A stretch of DNA of 48,768 nucleotides from Phlegmacium glaucopus (GCA_015039465.1 MU130545.1:196466-245233); one strand, 5' to 3'. Shown: positions 21,695 to 32,562, counted from the stretch's first letter. A program made the numbers and translations. The notes: generated by a model from the sequence alone, not told the origin.

Positions 21695-22318
21695 TTACAA
21701 ATTTTTCATACAAACGTAACCAAGCAATTTCTCGAACCAGCCTGTAAAAACAAATCGATGCGAATGTTTCATGACGGGAATGGTAGTAGCGTTCCTCATT
21801 GTGCTAAGGTCATCCAATGAATCTGACGAAATATGTGAATATGTGAACCGCGGAGTGGGAGGATATGAATGTTTGACGTTGTTGGATGGGGAAGTTGACT
21901 GCTGGTTTGTATTGAGATAGATTTGAGTGCATTACACCTGTGTTCAAATGAGCGCTTACCGTGCGACGCGCTCCTGGTGCCTGATGATGTATGTTATCTG
22001 TTCGACCATAGGACTGTGAGTCTCATGTTGATGGGAACCCATTGGAATATAAAGCTTACCTGAAGGAACTGGGCTATCTGCAGACGGAGTACGTGGTTCA
22101 ATGAGAGTCGGAATTAAATATGATAACTTGTATCAGTTGTATTATAGAGGCAGGAGAAAGAGCTGGTTTTTACCGTGACGGAAAGGTAGAGGTTGGCCGC
22201 TATGTGTGTTTTCAACAGTGTTGAATGAGTCTACATTTGTCGTCGTCCGACTGTGATCTGACTGGCGAACGTCGCCGTAAATTGTTGTGTAGTTATTAAA
22301 TAAGGAGAATGTTAGCAT
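21695..22318 (-). pseudogene. Small unrecognised protein, family copy 3 (splice acceptor lost)
   Basis: Exon 1 is open (MLTFSLFNNYTTIYGDVRQS to PLPFRH). Exon 4 is open from STSPSNNVKHSYPPTPRF to GYVCMKNL and TAA. However, the acceptor of intron 1, which reads TTTAG before exon 2 in the other copies, reads TTTAA here, so normal splicing should fail. The last exon is also shortened relative to copies 1, 2 and 4 (about 12 residues around FVFTGW missing). I therefore call it a pseudogene. It lies beside the hAT-like element at 20464-21049, which entered its 3' flank. Confidence 0.5.
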
Positions 22319-22781
22319 GTAGGGGGTAGTAAGAGCTGAGTTGTGAGGGTGTACAAGACCTCGCTTTTGAGATTTTAAATTACTGATTGTCCTCCTTCTT
22401 TACATGGTTTCCAAAGCATATGGACAGTCGTGACATGAGAAATAACATAGGAGATGATGAGACATGGCATAATTGGCATGTGTCATTGATCAGCAGGCGC
22501 CTTTGCCTCACCTTAAACTTCGCCGGACATCAACTGCGTGACTGCATCATTTGCTCAGCCGTTTCTGTTTCCCGTTTTTGTTTTTGTGAGATCTTTTTTC
22601 TTAATTAGGTGCTATCTGGTTCGAACTGGAACCGAACCTGAACCGAACCTGCGAAACGCAGTCTCTCGGTTCTGGTCGGTCCTGCCATCATCGGCGTCTT
22701 CGAGAAACAACCAAAGGCAACAAGTTGTACCTGGTTTATTTACAGCTCATCGATAGACCCACACTTCGTGTTTGCAGCGTT
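22319..22781. other. Noncoding; GGTTC/GAACC word island at 22613-22690
   Basis: The island contains GGTTCGAAC, GGAACCGAACCTGAACCGAA and TCTCGGTTCTGGTCGG. It shares its core with the island at 11868-11930. The rest is the diverged upstream flank of copy 3. No supportable gene. Confidence 0.45.
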
Positions 22782-22970
22782 TCAAGATAAATCAGGTAGT
22801 CGCTCGTGATCAATCATCAAGCACATTCCACCACATATCTCATGCCTGTGAACCCTCTCCGTATCCAACCCTTCTGCTTTCATCATTTTCATAAACCATG
22901 GTATTAGGAAATCGGAAGGTGAGCGGTTTGAGCCATGGGTGTGGATGGAGATTTCACAACCCATTGCCAC
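22782..22970 (-). pseudogene. C-terminal exon of an unrecognised protein
   Basis: A 62-codon frame reads ISIHTHGSNRSPSDFLIPWF, MKMMKAEGLDTERVHRHEIC and GGMCLMIDHERLPDLS before TGA. The composition is that of a globular enzyme or binding protein, not a chance frame. No upstream exon is recognisable, and BEACH copy B begins immediately to the right on the other strand. It is probably another truncated gene piece. Family unknown. Confidence 0.35.
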
Positions 22971-23048
22971 GTCACATTTTGGACTTTGATTTTTTTGACT
23001 ACATACTTATCTTACTTTGGGGCTTCTAACCTGCCTACATGGAACTCT

Positions 23049-25115
23049 TCATTGATAGCTACAAATCCCTTGTGGACAAGTTATCATCTGCTTCGAGTAT
23101 CAGGGACTGGAATACACGGATACTCGAAAACCTTACGCATTTCGGGTTGGCTTTGACACTGGTGTTCTCAAAAAGCGCTCAGCAGATATGGTTGTGGATT
23201 CTGGATCATATCCTGAAAACATGCTTGATCCATCAGCCAAGATAATCGATCAGTTCGACAACGGATTGTATGCAAGTTGCCGAAAGACTGTTGTGGAAGA
23301 TATCACTAGAATGACGGAATGGCGGAAAACTGTTCAGGTGTCAGAGAGGAAACGGCTACACGAAACAGTACTAAGTCTGTAAGTTCGGTTTCAGTCCATT
23401 TTTTCGCTGAAGGCTATAGATGCGAACATCGACGATAGGTGTCACGTATGCAGGAATGGACCTATCTTTTGACTTCTGAAAGAGGTACGAGAGCTGAGAG
23501 TCCTCGTCATATCTGGTGTAATCACAGTCCATCTTCTGCTCTCTTCTCCTTTGCTGACTTTTTACTTTCATTGAAGGAAGAAGCTTGAACCTCAAAACAA
23601 TCCTAGTTCTAGAGTATATGCTCTCGACGAAGTCATCCGCGACATTCGTCCACCAGAAATACTAGAAACTCCTGGTGTCCAAATTGAAGTTCCTCCTTGG
23701 GCTGACGAATCGTATGAAATTTCTGCAAAGGTAAGAGACTTTTTTATACATTTTCTGCTGTTGGCTATCGCATTTAATCAATAAAACAGGTAATCAACCA
23801 CTGGCGGAGGAGATTGTGGATGATAAGCTTCGTAGGGTCCGGCATGAGCTTGAACATGGAGATGCCATAGAGGCCGTAGCTACAGTTGTTCGGCTTTATG
23901 GTGTAGACTCTTCTCGTATGTGCAGATCCTACTTTCTTCATCTATTCATTCAGACCCTTCTATATCAGCTGGTCTCCTCAACCTTGGTCGCACTCATATC
24001 TACACGCTTGACGGCATCGTCATTGAAAACAAAGAACAGGAGGTCATTGATGCAGATGATGCCCCGAAACGCTTGCTCTTCATACCTGGAAGCATAGTTG
24101 AATTGATGGTCCACAAACGGGGACGCCGATGGCAAACATCAAGGAAGACGCAATGATGAACCAAATTTCATAGGGCTCATGACCAAATCGTGACCTACAG
24201 CGACAAAAGGCTTTTTGCTCCGCGATGTCGTGTAAGTATATCCTTAAAATATTTCGTGTCTTTCGCTAATGTCTTTCATCATAAAGACTCGAGACTTATT
24301 TCAGAGATCGTCGTTCTCCGCAGAATTAGTCATGTCGCCAGGTACGAGATTTCAACTCCTTTACGCATAATGGATTCTAGAATGCTGTCTGGCTTTCGAT
24401 TTGATGAACCTTCAACAGCGACGAGGAAATGACAGGCTAGGGAACTCAGTAACGTGTGTTTTGTGATCATCAAGCTTGGTCCTTGCTCACTGTCACTCGG
24501 TTAAGTTTCCCTATTTGCGCATATTGGATCAAATGTCTGGAAGAACTCATAGCGATGCTACTTAATATCCTGTCTTTCGTATGTCTTCAACCAAAAACGA
24601 TCTATAGGTTCTTGGCCGCCAACCCAAACTCTTATAGCTTGGGTTTTATGTGATTACACATCATCAATCTTGGACTTGAATTCTAGCGATTCTTATCGAG
24701 GGTAAGCATTCCACAAATGTCGTGGTCATCTGCGACTTGCATCCAACGTTTTTACAAGCCTCATAAAGCCCTTGGATGCCCTCACTCCCGCACGATGTCG
24801 AGCTGCTGAGACAAGATATACAAACCTCGGAAGTGTTGGTGAAAAGCCTTTCCATTATGGAATACATTTCAACTCTTCTATGATCGCTTCCTTCGTCTGG
24901 CCTCCTTCACCAACTTGTTCAAGACCCTACGAGGAGATTGAAATTTGCCAGATCAGGGTATGATTGGTCTCCTGGAGCTTGAAATACAGTTCTAAAAGCC
25001 CTTGACCCAGTGAGGTTTCCGCGAGCATATAATTCAGCAGCTCAAGATGTGAGAGGAGATTGTTTGAGAATTGATTCCAGAGTTCTTCACATGCCCTGAA
25101 TAAGAAATTTCCTAG
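23049..25115 (+). pseudogene. PH-BEACH protein fragment (BPH1/neurobeachin-like), copy B
   Basis: Coding pieces in order are KPYAFRVGFDTGVLKKRSAD, DQFDNGLYASCRKTVVEDIT, MTEWRKTVQVSERKRLHET and [38 protein letters not shown] and then [17 protein letters not shown] and [15 protein letters not shown], of the PH-like domain, follow. [24 protein letters not shown] and the BEACH core [34 protein letters not shown] come next, and the homology ends near AYNSAAQDVRGD. Introns with good GT-AG signals remain visible, but stops and indels break the frame repeatedly. It is longer and less rearranged than copy A (14905-16606). Confidence 0.65.
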
Positions 25116-25514
25116 TATTTCACGCAGCTGACTCGACTAGGGTTGGTTTTGGAGAATTCAGCCAACCACGATTTTGGTGTTTATGCAACATACCGGGGAA
25201 CAGATTCATGATATTAACATTCCCTTGGGCGGGCTTAGCCTAATAACTTATCACTAATTGGTAAGGCACCCTTTTCAAATGAGTCGATGTGGAAAAAAGC
25301 TCAAGGCACGAACCGCCAGATACAAAATATCCATCGTCACAGACAGGTTCGAAGTACTATCGGCGTCTTCCTCAAGTCTCCTTGAGGAACTACCCCATGA
25401 CTCGTGAGGTTAATCCAGTACTGAGTACGGCATGGAATCGGACGGGCACGCTAATCGCGTCAATTTTCCTCTGCGAATAGTTTATATATATTACATCTAA
25501 ATTTCCATCTCAAA

Positions 25515-26153
25515 TCACAGATATTTCATACAAATGTAACCAAGCAAACTATGAGACCAGCCTGTTACTTTCTGAAAAACATATTGATACAAATGTTTCG
25601 CGACGGGAGTGGTGGTAGCGTTCCTCATTGCGCTGACGTCATCTAATGAATCTGACGACGTATTTGAATGTGTGAACTGCGGAGCGGGAGGATATGCATG
25701 TTCGACATTGTTGGATGGGGAAGTTGACTGTTGATTTGGATTGAATTAAAATTACGAGTGTGTTCGAATGAGCGCTTACCGTGCGACGCCTTCCAGGTGC
25801 CTGATGAGGATCATGAGGTATGTTATCTGGTCGACCATAGTACTGTGAGTATCATATTTATGGGAACCCATCAAAATTTACAGCTTACTTGAAGGACTTG
25901 GCCTATCGCCAGGCGAAGTAAGGGGTTCAAAGAGAGCTGGATCTAAATATGATAGTTTATGTCAGTTGCGTTTTAGAGGCAAGACCCAGAGCTGATTTTT
26001 ACGGAGAGGTGGAGGTTGGCTACTAGTATGCGTGCTCTCAATAGTGTTGAATGAGTCTACATTTCTCGTCGTCCGACTGCGATCGGACTGGTAAACGTCG
26101 CCGTGAATTGTCGTGTAGTTGTTAAATAAAGAGAGTGTTAGCGTATAGGGCAT
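25515..26153 (-). CDS. Small unrecognised protein, family copy 4
   Basis: Exon 1 starts MPYTLTLSLFNNYTTIHGDV at ATG 26153. The next exons give ALFEPLTSPGDRPSPS and NNIPHDPHQAPGRRRT. The last gives STSPSNNVEHAYPPAPQF ... SDSLDDVSAMRNATTTPVAK ... HSLLGYICMKYL and TGA. The four exons join in phase with consensus GTAAGY donors, and no stop is seen, so the copy may be functional (about 155 residues). Relative to copies 1 and 2 it has an extra DPH in exon 3. Function unknown; charged and S/T/P-rich middle, short hydrophobic end. Confidence 0.55.
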
Positions 26154-26841
26154 AGTGAAAGCTGGGTTGGAGGAAATCGAGATGGGAGGCCTTGCTTTTG
26201 AGAAGAGAATTTCAAGTCCATGACAGCGGTGTAATTTCAATTCCCGCCATCGTCGAAGATTATCCAAGCCCCTAGTCAGTTCAAGGGTACCGCCGGCAGG
26301 AAATTGAGATAAGCTAGACGTTGGTATGTTGTCTGTCACCAAGGTGAATTTTTATGCCAAGAAAAAACTCTTCGCTTGACAGCCACTGACAGCTCTCCGC
26401 CATCCTATGAAGGTTGAAACGCATATAATGAGTATTAATGACCAAGAGTCTTCCTTTGACAGCGGTGACCGAACAACGGTGACCGGAAACGCTCCGAGGA
26501 ACCATTCTTAAGAATATACAAAAAGTCGAATAGCCCTACAAGGTCCAAAAAAAGGTTTAAGTTTAATTATGGCAAACAAACATTTGATAGATCGACTTGA
26601 GCGGAACCCCGGAAATCGCATGATCAAACGGTCGGATTGTGGATTCAAATATTCAAATTGCGTAATGTGATTTTCAAAATTTCTAGATTTATGCATATTT
26701 GAGGTCCGAGAGGGTCGTACAGGCGGGGAATGTGGGTGTGTTCGGCTTTAGTGATAGCTGTGCCCTGGCTTCGGGCAGCTTCGAGCTGGCTAAGCCAAAT
26801 ATACTGCCCAAAAATGGAAATCCAATTACTGATGCCTTTCC

Positions 26842-27474
26842 CTAGACCTGTGACAGGCCGTCACATGAGATGTGCGAAAAGGAACCTCTCGATATGACGA
26901 CCTGTACGCCGGGACTTCCCGTGAGTGAGCGCCCGTTACGAGCTTTCGGACATTACCGGCCTTCCAAAAAAGGTGCATCGCTCAAAAAGGAAGGTACAAA
27001 TTTTGGCAGAGCTCGTCAATGCTGGACAAGTACTGTTGACCATGGTCATCTCGAGGCACCATCACTGACTTAGATATCACCCAGAAGATTGTTGTTGCTC
27101 GTAAACACAGTTTTGTCCTCCTCCGAGAGGCTGTTGAGGTGGGTGAGAGGCAGTCTTGAGGTGTTGCTACCAGATGTGAAATCTCAGCTGTAGAGCAGGT
27201 ACGGAGAAACTGAATCATTTCATTGTGTTCTGTAGTAAATTCCATGGTGTACATAAGAGTGGAGATGAAAGATAGGGAGAAACAGCCGCCGTTGTTGATG
27301 GGCTCTGCCAAAACTTGCACCTTCCTTTTTGAGCGATGCACCTTTTTTGGAAGGCCGGTGATGTCCGAAAGCTCGTAACGGGCGCTCACTCACGGGAAGT
27401 CCCGGTTTTCCAGTCGTCATATCGAGAGGTTCCTTTTTCGCACATCTCATATCGACGACTGGTCACGAGTCTAG
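26842..27474. mobile_element. 633-bp foldback/MITE-like element with 170-bp inverted repeats
   Basis: Long terminal inverted repeats (about 26842-27012 and 27301-27474) begin CTAGAC and share GATGTGCGAAAA, GGAACCTCTCGATATGACGA and CTTCCAAAAAAGGTGCATCG in opposite orientation. The element is flanked by the direct repeat CCTTTCC (26835-26841 and 27475-27481; CCTTTCCC if the shared C is counted, which would be 8 bp). The paralogous block near 13766 has the uninterrupted site. The interior is about 290 bp and noncoding; the two mirror-image open frames in its arms are one sequence read twice. Confidence 0.9.
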
Positions 27475-27859
27475 CCTTTCCCTCGGCTTCCCCTAACATC
27501 GCTTCCCTTTTCATTTGGTGCCGATATGCTTTGGAGTGCGCAGTATAAGTGGAGTGCACAGGACGGTCCATATTTGAAAATTACAGCCCTGACATGATGC
27601 AAATGTAATTAGATGTTATTCTTGTTATCCCCTTGTGTTGATATAACCCATTATATGGAGATGGATACTTCATTTTTTTCACTCTAGAAATAGAAGGAGG
27701 CAGATGTTGCCAACGAGTACAAGGATGCGACAATACCATAAATGGAAGGTCTTTGCATCTGCTTGTCCATTTAGCCGAGGATCACGAACTTTCCCAAACT
27801 AGAGTATTTCGCCCTTTTTCCACCACAGGCCTTACTTTATGTTGATGAGAATGAGGGAT

Positions 27860-28131
27860 GGGAAAGTGATTATAATAATCCGAGATTCGACCGACAAATA
27901 GAGTGATTGCTTATATGATAATGATCCGAGATTCCACCGACAAATTTTAATTTCCTGAGAGGTTGAAACTTGAAAGAATTAGTCGGTGGAATCTCGGGTC
28001 ATTATCATGTAATTACTCTCTAAGATATTTGTCGGTAGAATCTCGGATCATTATCTCACTTTCCCTATTAAGTAATCTAGTAATCAACCTCTCGGTGGAA
28101 TCTCGGATCATTATTATGTAATCACTTTCCC
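27860..28131. repeat. Nested foldback hairpin with five arms
   Basis: Five arms carry the same core (GATCCGAGATTCCACCGACA or its reverse complement). Two are forward (27860-27900, 27901-27945) and three are reverse (27977-28018, 28025-28066, 28091-28131). The arrangement reads as one hairpin inserted within another, plus a spare outer right arm. The paralogous hairpin at 13925-14108 has a single pair. Confidence 0.8.
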
Positions 28132-28257
28132 CTCGTCCTCAGCGTATAAGTACTAGCCTCGAAGTAGGGCCTGGGGAGGTTGGGATACAATGTTCAAACG
28201 TTGCTATTTTCAAGCTAAAGACACCATTGGAGCCATGGCAGTAGGAAGGGAGGTATT

Positions 28258-28479
28258 CGACCCGGCCACTCCTATATTCCCATCTACTTTCTGGACTTAT
28301 TCGATGGTCTTTTGGTTGACTTTCTTTCTTGCCACCGAATCTGCGATGACAGACTCGTTAGTTGTTGGATAGATGAGTTGGAAGACGATTCACATACTCT
28401 TGCAGTGCAACAGATCTTTGTGGAGCGGTATCACACCTATTCTATCTGGCTTCTTCAAGCCGCCACTGAAAAACAATAA
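28258..28479 (+). other. Open frame of 73 codons without start, unrecognised
   Basis: The frame reads IPIYFLDLFDGLLVDF and then DELEDDSHTLAVQQIFVERY and WLLQAATEKQ before TAA. The end looks like a genuine protein C terminus rather than chance. It begins right where the segmental duplication stops, suggesting another truncated gene. No family assigned. Confidence 0.3.
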
Positions 28480-29055
28480 GTCAATAAGCTTTTGCCCCTT
28501 GCAGGCTTGCCCTTCCCGATGACTCTGGTCTGAAAGTATTGAATCTGCGCACGACTCCGTGAAACGGTCAATTTCTCAGACGAAATCGGGGGGCTTTGGC
28601 CCAACATCGCGTTACGTTCAGTTGGCTGTAACAGAGAGATAATTAGATAACCAGTCATTCAGCCTCATATCACTCTGCCAATGTTGGCAAGATCATCCTG
28701 CTCAGTGTGAAGGCGGGACCTTGATGGGATACCAGATAACTTTTCGTTTCGAGGCTTTAGGTTTCCCATGCGCACCTACCATCGTTGACTACTTCAGGAT
28801 AATTTCCACAGTGGGATCCCCGATCCAGTTTGATAAGGGTTTTCAACAAGCAAATACCGATTAAACGAGGGCAATACCTTAACCTGCAATGGCGGTACAC
28901 AAACGGGGAAGATTTTGGCCTGAAGAAAGTAACCACAGGATGCTCCTGTGGATAATATAGGGTTCGTCGTCCTGAGGGTTCCAACGACATTGGATAATGG
29001 AGATGTACAAACAAGTACAGAAACAAAGCGGTCACGAACTGAAATAACCGGACAA
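28480..29055. other. No gene recognised (576 bp)
   Basis: This is the 3' flank of the minus-strand Vps68-like gene. Open frames on the minus strand at 28455-28658 and 28757-29035 have no recognisable motif or splice context. Confidence 0.4.
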
Positions 29056-29733
29056 TCAGAGAGTCAGATTGTATTCATACTCGCTGCTGGTATTATGGGC
29101 AATCCACAGAACAACAGCAGAAAGCATGAGAGCGACACTCTGCGAAACATTGGCGTAACCGTAATAGGTGAATTGTGCCGGGTAGTTGTGCAAGATGTAT
29201 TTCAAAACCAAGACAGTCTGAAAGAAAGCGCAAATGTGGTAAGGGCAAACTAAAATTTTGGAGAAACTTGCAACAGACGTACCACACTGCCAGCAAGGCC
29301 ACCTGCCATGAGTGCGAATCCAATGAAAAGGAATAGCCGTGCTCTCCACACCGCTCTTGAATCTCCAAACCCTTCATCACCCCTAACCCGATCCTTATCG
29401 ATGAGATTGATAACCAAGTACCCAAGCAGGGAACAGATGCCCGGAATCCAGTCAACAAACGTGACATGGACAGGAGCTTCCGTGTCTGGAGGTGGTCCCC
29501 ACGGTGACTTGGGGTGTGCGGATAGAATTGCAGCATCCAAGAACGTCCAATTTGCGAGAGCAAACTAAAAGACATCAGGTTACTGCAGGTATTGAGGCCA
29601 TTTAATACGAAAAACATACCAAAGCGCCTGCCAGGTAAACTCCCATAGCTCGGCGGTATTTTCCCAGTGTGATTTCAGGGAACGGGTTCAAGCATACCCG
29701 TCTAGGGTCATAATTTCCTCTTGGAAGCGACAT
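29056..29733 (-). CDS. VPS68: Vps68/UPF0220 (TMEM50-like) membrane protein
   Basis: Exons are 29733-29620, 29564-29283 and 29217-29056, all phase 0, giving 185 residues. I chose the ATG at MSLPRGNYDPRRVCLNPFPE because it gives the usual family length; an in-frame ATG at 29940 would add 69 low-complexity residues. Family hallmarks are GVYLAGALFALANWTFLDAA, HVTFVDWIPGICSLLGYLVI, RGDEGFGDSRAVWRARLFLF and GFALMAGGLAGSV|TVLVLKYI. Four hydrophobic segments match the four-helix UPF0220 fold. In yeast Vps68 acts with Vps55 in late-endosome to vacuole sorting; here that role is inferred from family membership. Confidence 0.9.
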
Positions 29734-31129
29734 CTGGTCAGCAAATGGGTTTGGGCTTGAAGGTGGTGGTGAACAATGACTTTGAAACTGCGGCGTGACA
29801 AAGCTGCAGTGGGATGGCGAGCCGTGGGAACGTTCTTCTTCATCCGTGACTTCCACTCTGGTCTCTACATGCACTGATATCTGCAAGGGGTGAGCTTGGA
29901 GGAGTGCTGCTCGGGGGTCTGCTCTGAAGAAAGTAAGCATGACTTAATTTCACTCTGGAAATTTTCAACTCTTCTTTTTATGATAATTAAACTGTGGTGT
30001 CGAGCGAGGCCTCAGAGCGGCCGTTCATGTCAAAGATCTTTCATTTCTTGGAACACTCAATCAGCACTACCTAGGGTATCCGTCACTACAAATACTTCTC
30101 TTTAAACTGAAGCGAATACAAGATTAGTATGTAGAGTTTCTCCCTCTCATACACCGACGTCTAAAATCGTAGTACGTGGTACTACCATTCACCATTGACG
30201 CATCTCAATATACATCTACAGGCGATGATTCCAAGGTTCTCTCACCTATTCATTTTGCCACTACTGTGTCTAATACATGTCTCAGACGAGCACGCAAGAG
30301 CAACACCTGCGAGCTCATACCTCAGTGGTTTCAGACATCCAATATCAGCCCACAATATTTAGAACGGGTACCCACGGGCATAATTTCAGGACCAAGCGTC
30401 TATTTTTACCCCACCACAATGAGCACCACGACCAACAAGGTCTCCAAGTCGCACGATTGTCGTATCTCAGACGCCAAGTGTAAGGTACAATAATTGACAA
30501 TTGTAGGACGATCTGAATCAACCCTACGATAAGTAATCGAGTTACAGGAGAATCCCGTTCCTAACATAAATGCCAAGACAAATGACATTATCGCATACCT
30601 TTGTTCACTGTATACCCCCCTCGCCGTGTCTTTCGGACTTTTCGGAGGTTCCTCGTCTCGTTCAGCAATTAGGGTCCGTTTGAGAAATCCTACCTCATAT
30701 TTTTCTTCGTTGCTCCAGGAACCATATGATAAAAGGAAGTGTGGTGGTTGGTAGGATGTTCTAGTCGAAAAGTATACTGTATAGAGGATATTAACGCACG
30801 CACGTGACTCAATGTGAGTGGCATCACTTTATAAATTTCAATGTTCAACGTTCAACAACAATCAAATCGTTACTGAATTATCTGAGACGTAAGTATCTCA
30901 TAGGCCTTACCCTAAGCGTTATCTATAACTTTGTTACTCGGGCCGCCCAGCCCAGCCTCTGGCTCGTTACACCACAATAAACTCGGAATAACACAAGATC
31001 AGAGTTAATTGTAGTTTTCCTCAACTGACAATTCGTTCGATAACAATGGGCTAGCCGTTTGTCTTCTCAAATCGGCAATTTGGGTGGCCCAGGGAGCGCA
31101 TCAGATAAAGCAAATGCCACAGAAAACCC
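29734..31129. other. No gene recognised (1.4 kb)
   Basis: This intergenic stretch separates two divergently read genes. A 105-codon frame at 30176-30493 overlaps another frame and shows no family signature. The Vps68-like gene's long upstream frame (29733-29940) may be its leader. The right end is the promoter of the gene at 31247. Confidence 0.4.
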
Positions 31130-31136
31130 TATATAA
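31130..31136 (+). promoter_or_regulatory. TATA-like box
   Basis: TATATAA lies 111 bp before the ATG at 31247. It is followed by a CT-rich leader (TCTCTTCTCATTCACTTTCT region), a common arrangement for fungal promoters. Confidence 0.4.
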
Positions 31137-31246
31137 CGGGGTTGTGGGAGTGGGCCGAGTGGCAGACTGCGCGTCTCTTCTCATTCACTTTCTGAATCTC
31201 GTCTCTCTCTCACTTGAACGTTTGAAACCCTTGCTCTCTCCAAAAC

Positions 31247-32562
31247 ATGCGACATCAGTATCCAGAAGGTGACATAAATGGGGCGCCTCCCCCCACGCCC
31301 CTCTGGAAAACTACCTTTGAATCACATGATGCCGTGCCTTCGGCACCCCACAATATCAATGGTTCCAATCAGCCTGCTGCCTCTGGGTCTACTGGTCAAA
31401 TAGTGAGCTCTGGTACGCCGCAAAACGCCAACATTTCTATTTCCTTTCAGTCTCTTCCACGAAGTGCTCAGAGCGCTCGTGTTTCTATCACTGCCAGTGG
31501 CCCCGGCTCAGGCTCCACATTTCGTTCGCCTTTGACTCAGGGTCAGGCTCCAGCTACCAACTGTCAGAAAGCTCTTAAAGTCCGTTCTCGAGGAAAAGTG
31601 GTTCATTCTTCTACTGTTGTGCCTGAGAACTCCCATGACATGAGTATCGCGGAATGGTTACGGACAGTTGACTCGACTAGGACTATTGGCCCACCATCCG
31701 CATATAGTGGCGTGTCTAGACAGCCATGGTACGGTGTCTCTGGATTTACCAATGACTCCAAATATTTCGAGGTGAATATATAAAACCCTTTTTTTTTCCT
31801 AGTAGACTGAATGATTCAATATCTTAGATTGGCGATTATGTACAGGTTTGTAGGCCTGCTCCTGACAAGACCAATGGTCAATGGTTGGTGGCAAGGGTGG
31901 TCAGCCACGTCGTTTGCGAGACTCCTGGTGTAAGACCTATTATTTCCCGGGGCCCATTCTGGTTGTAAATCCATGATTTTTTTTTCTTTGCCAGGGAGGA
32001 GCAGAAATACAATATATGGTATCGTTTTCGGGCCTGATGACTGAAATTAAAAGAGAGCAGACTTATTCGCTGGCCGAGATTCGGGTGCCTGAATATCGTT
32101 TTGATGCCAATATACGGCCATCCAAGGCGACCGTTCGAAGAAATGTAAGCCCTCCCAAGTCCTAGAGCCTATCGATCAGCGTCGCTCACACATTCCACAG
32201 TCAACCGTTTTTGCTTTCCTGCAAGTCACCTATGGATCCGAATCTCATTTTGTATGGGTACCGTCAGTATATTTGGCAAGTTTTTCTTGTTCATTTTTTT
32301 GTTTTCCTCAGGGGGGGACTCGCTGACCTTTTTGTAATAGGCTTTTGAAAAACCTCATGGATATCGAATTCGTGTTATCGCTGGGCATTTCAAGGATCAA
32401 GTAATTTCCAAAGTTCTCGAGGTTAAGCCGTACAGTGAAGAGATTGCTAAAGAACTTTTAAATTCCGGGCAAGAAGTCGAAAGGTTGGAAAAACTGAGTG
32501 GGCGGCGTTCAAACGTTCACATCGAATACGGAAACCTTTGCTTGCCTAAAGTAACTAAGTAA
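31247..32562 (+). CDS. Unrecognised protein with basic S/T-rich N terminus
   Basis: Exons 31247-31771, 31828-31929, 31995-32144, 32201 to about 32255-32277, and 32341-32562 are all phase 0. The fourth exon could end at any of three donors (GTATGG 32252, GTATAT 32267, or a GC donor 32276); all keep the frame. The first 175 residues are disordered S/T/P-rich. The rest is globular: IGDYVQVCRPAPDKTNGQW, VARVVSHVVCETPG, MTEIKREQTYSLAEIRVPEY, FAFLQVTYGSESHF, EKPHGYRIRVIAGHFKDQV, SKVLEVKPYSEEIAKEL. The small beta-rich segment with GHFKDQ recalls KOW or Tudor-like barrels, but I cannot assign a family. A truncated copy of the last exon and 3' flank lies at 34914-35153. Confidence 0.7.

Larger units (their letters stand above)
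25270..28262. repeat. Segmental duplication, copy B
   Basis: This stretch is collinear with about 11950-14200. It holds family gene copy 4 and its flanks, the 633-bp foldback insertion at 26842-27474, and an expanded hairpin at 27860-28131. Homology ends near GGAGCCATGGCAG / GTATTCGAC. Confidence 0.75.

Noticed and set aside
26870..27450. Two mirror-image open frames (60-70 codons) in the 633-bp element
   Set aside because: They are the same inverted-repeat sequence read from each arm and show no conserved protein features.
30176..30493. 105-codon frame upstream of the 31247 gene
   Set aside because: It overlaps another frame, has no splice or motif support, and its composition is unremarkable.
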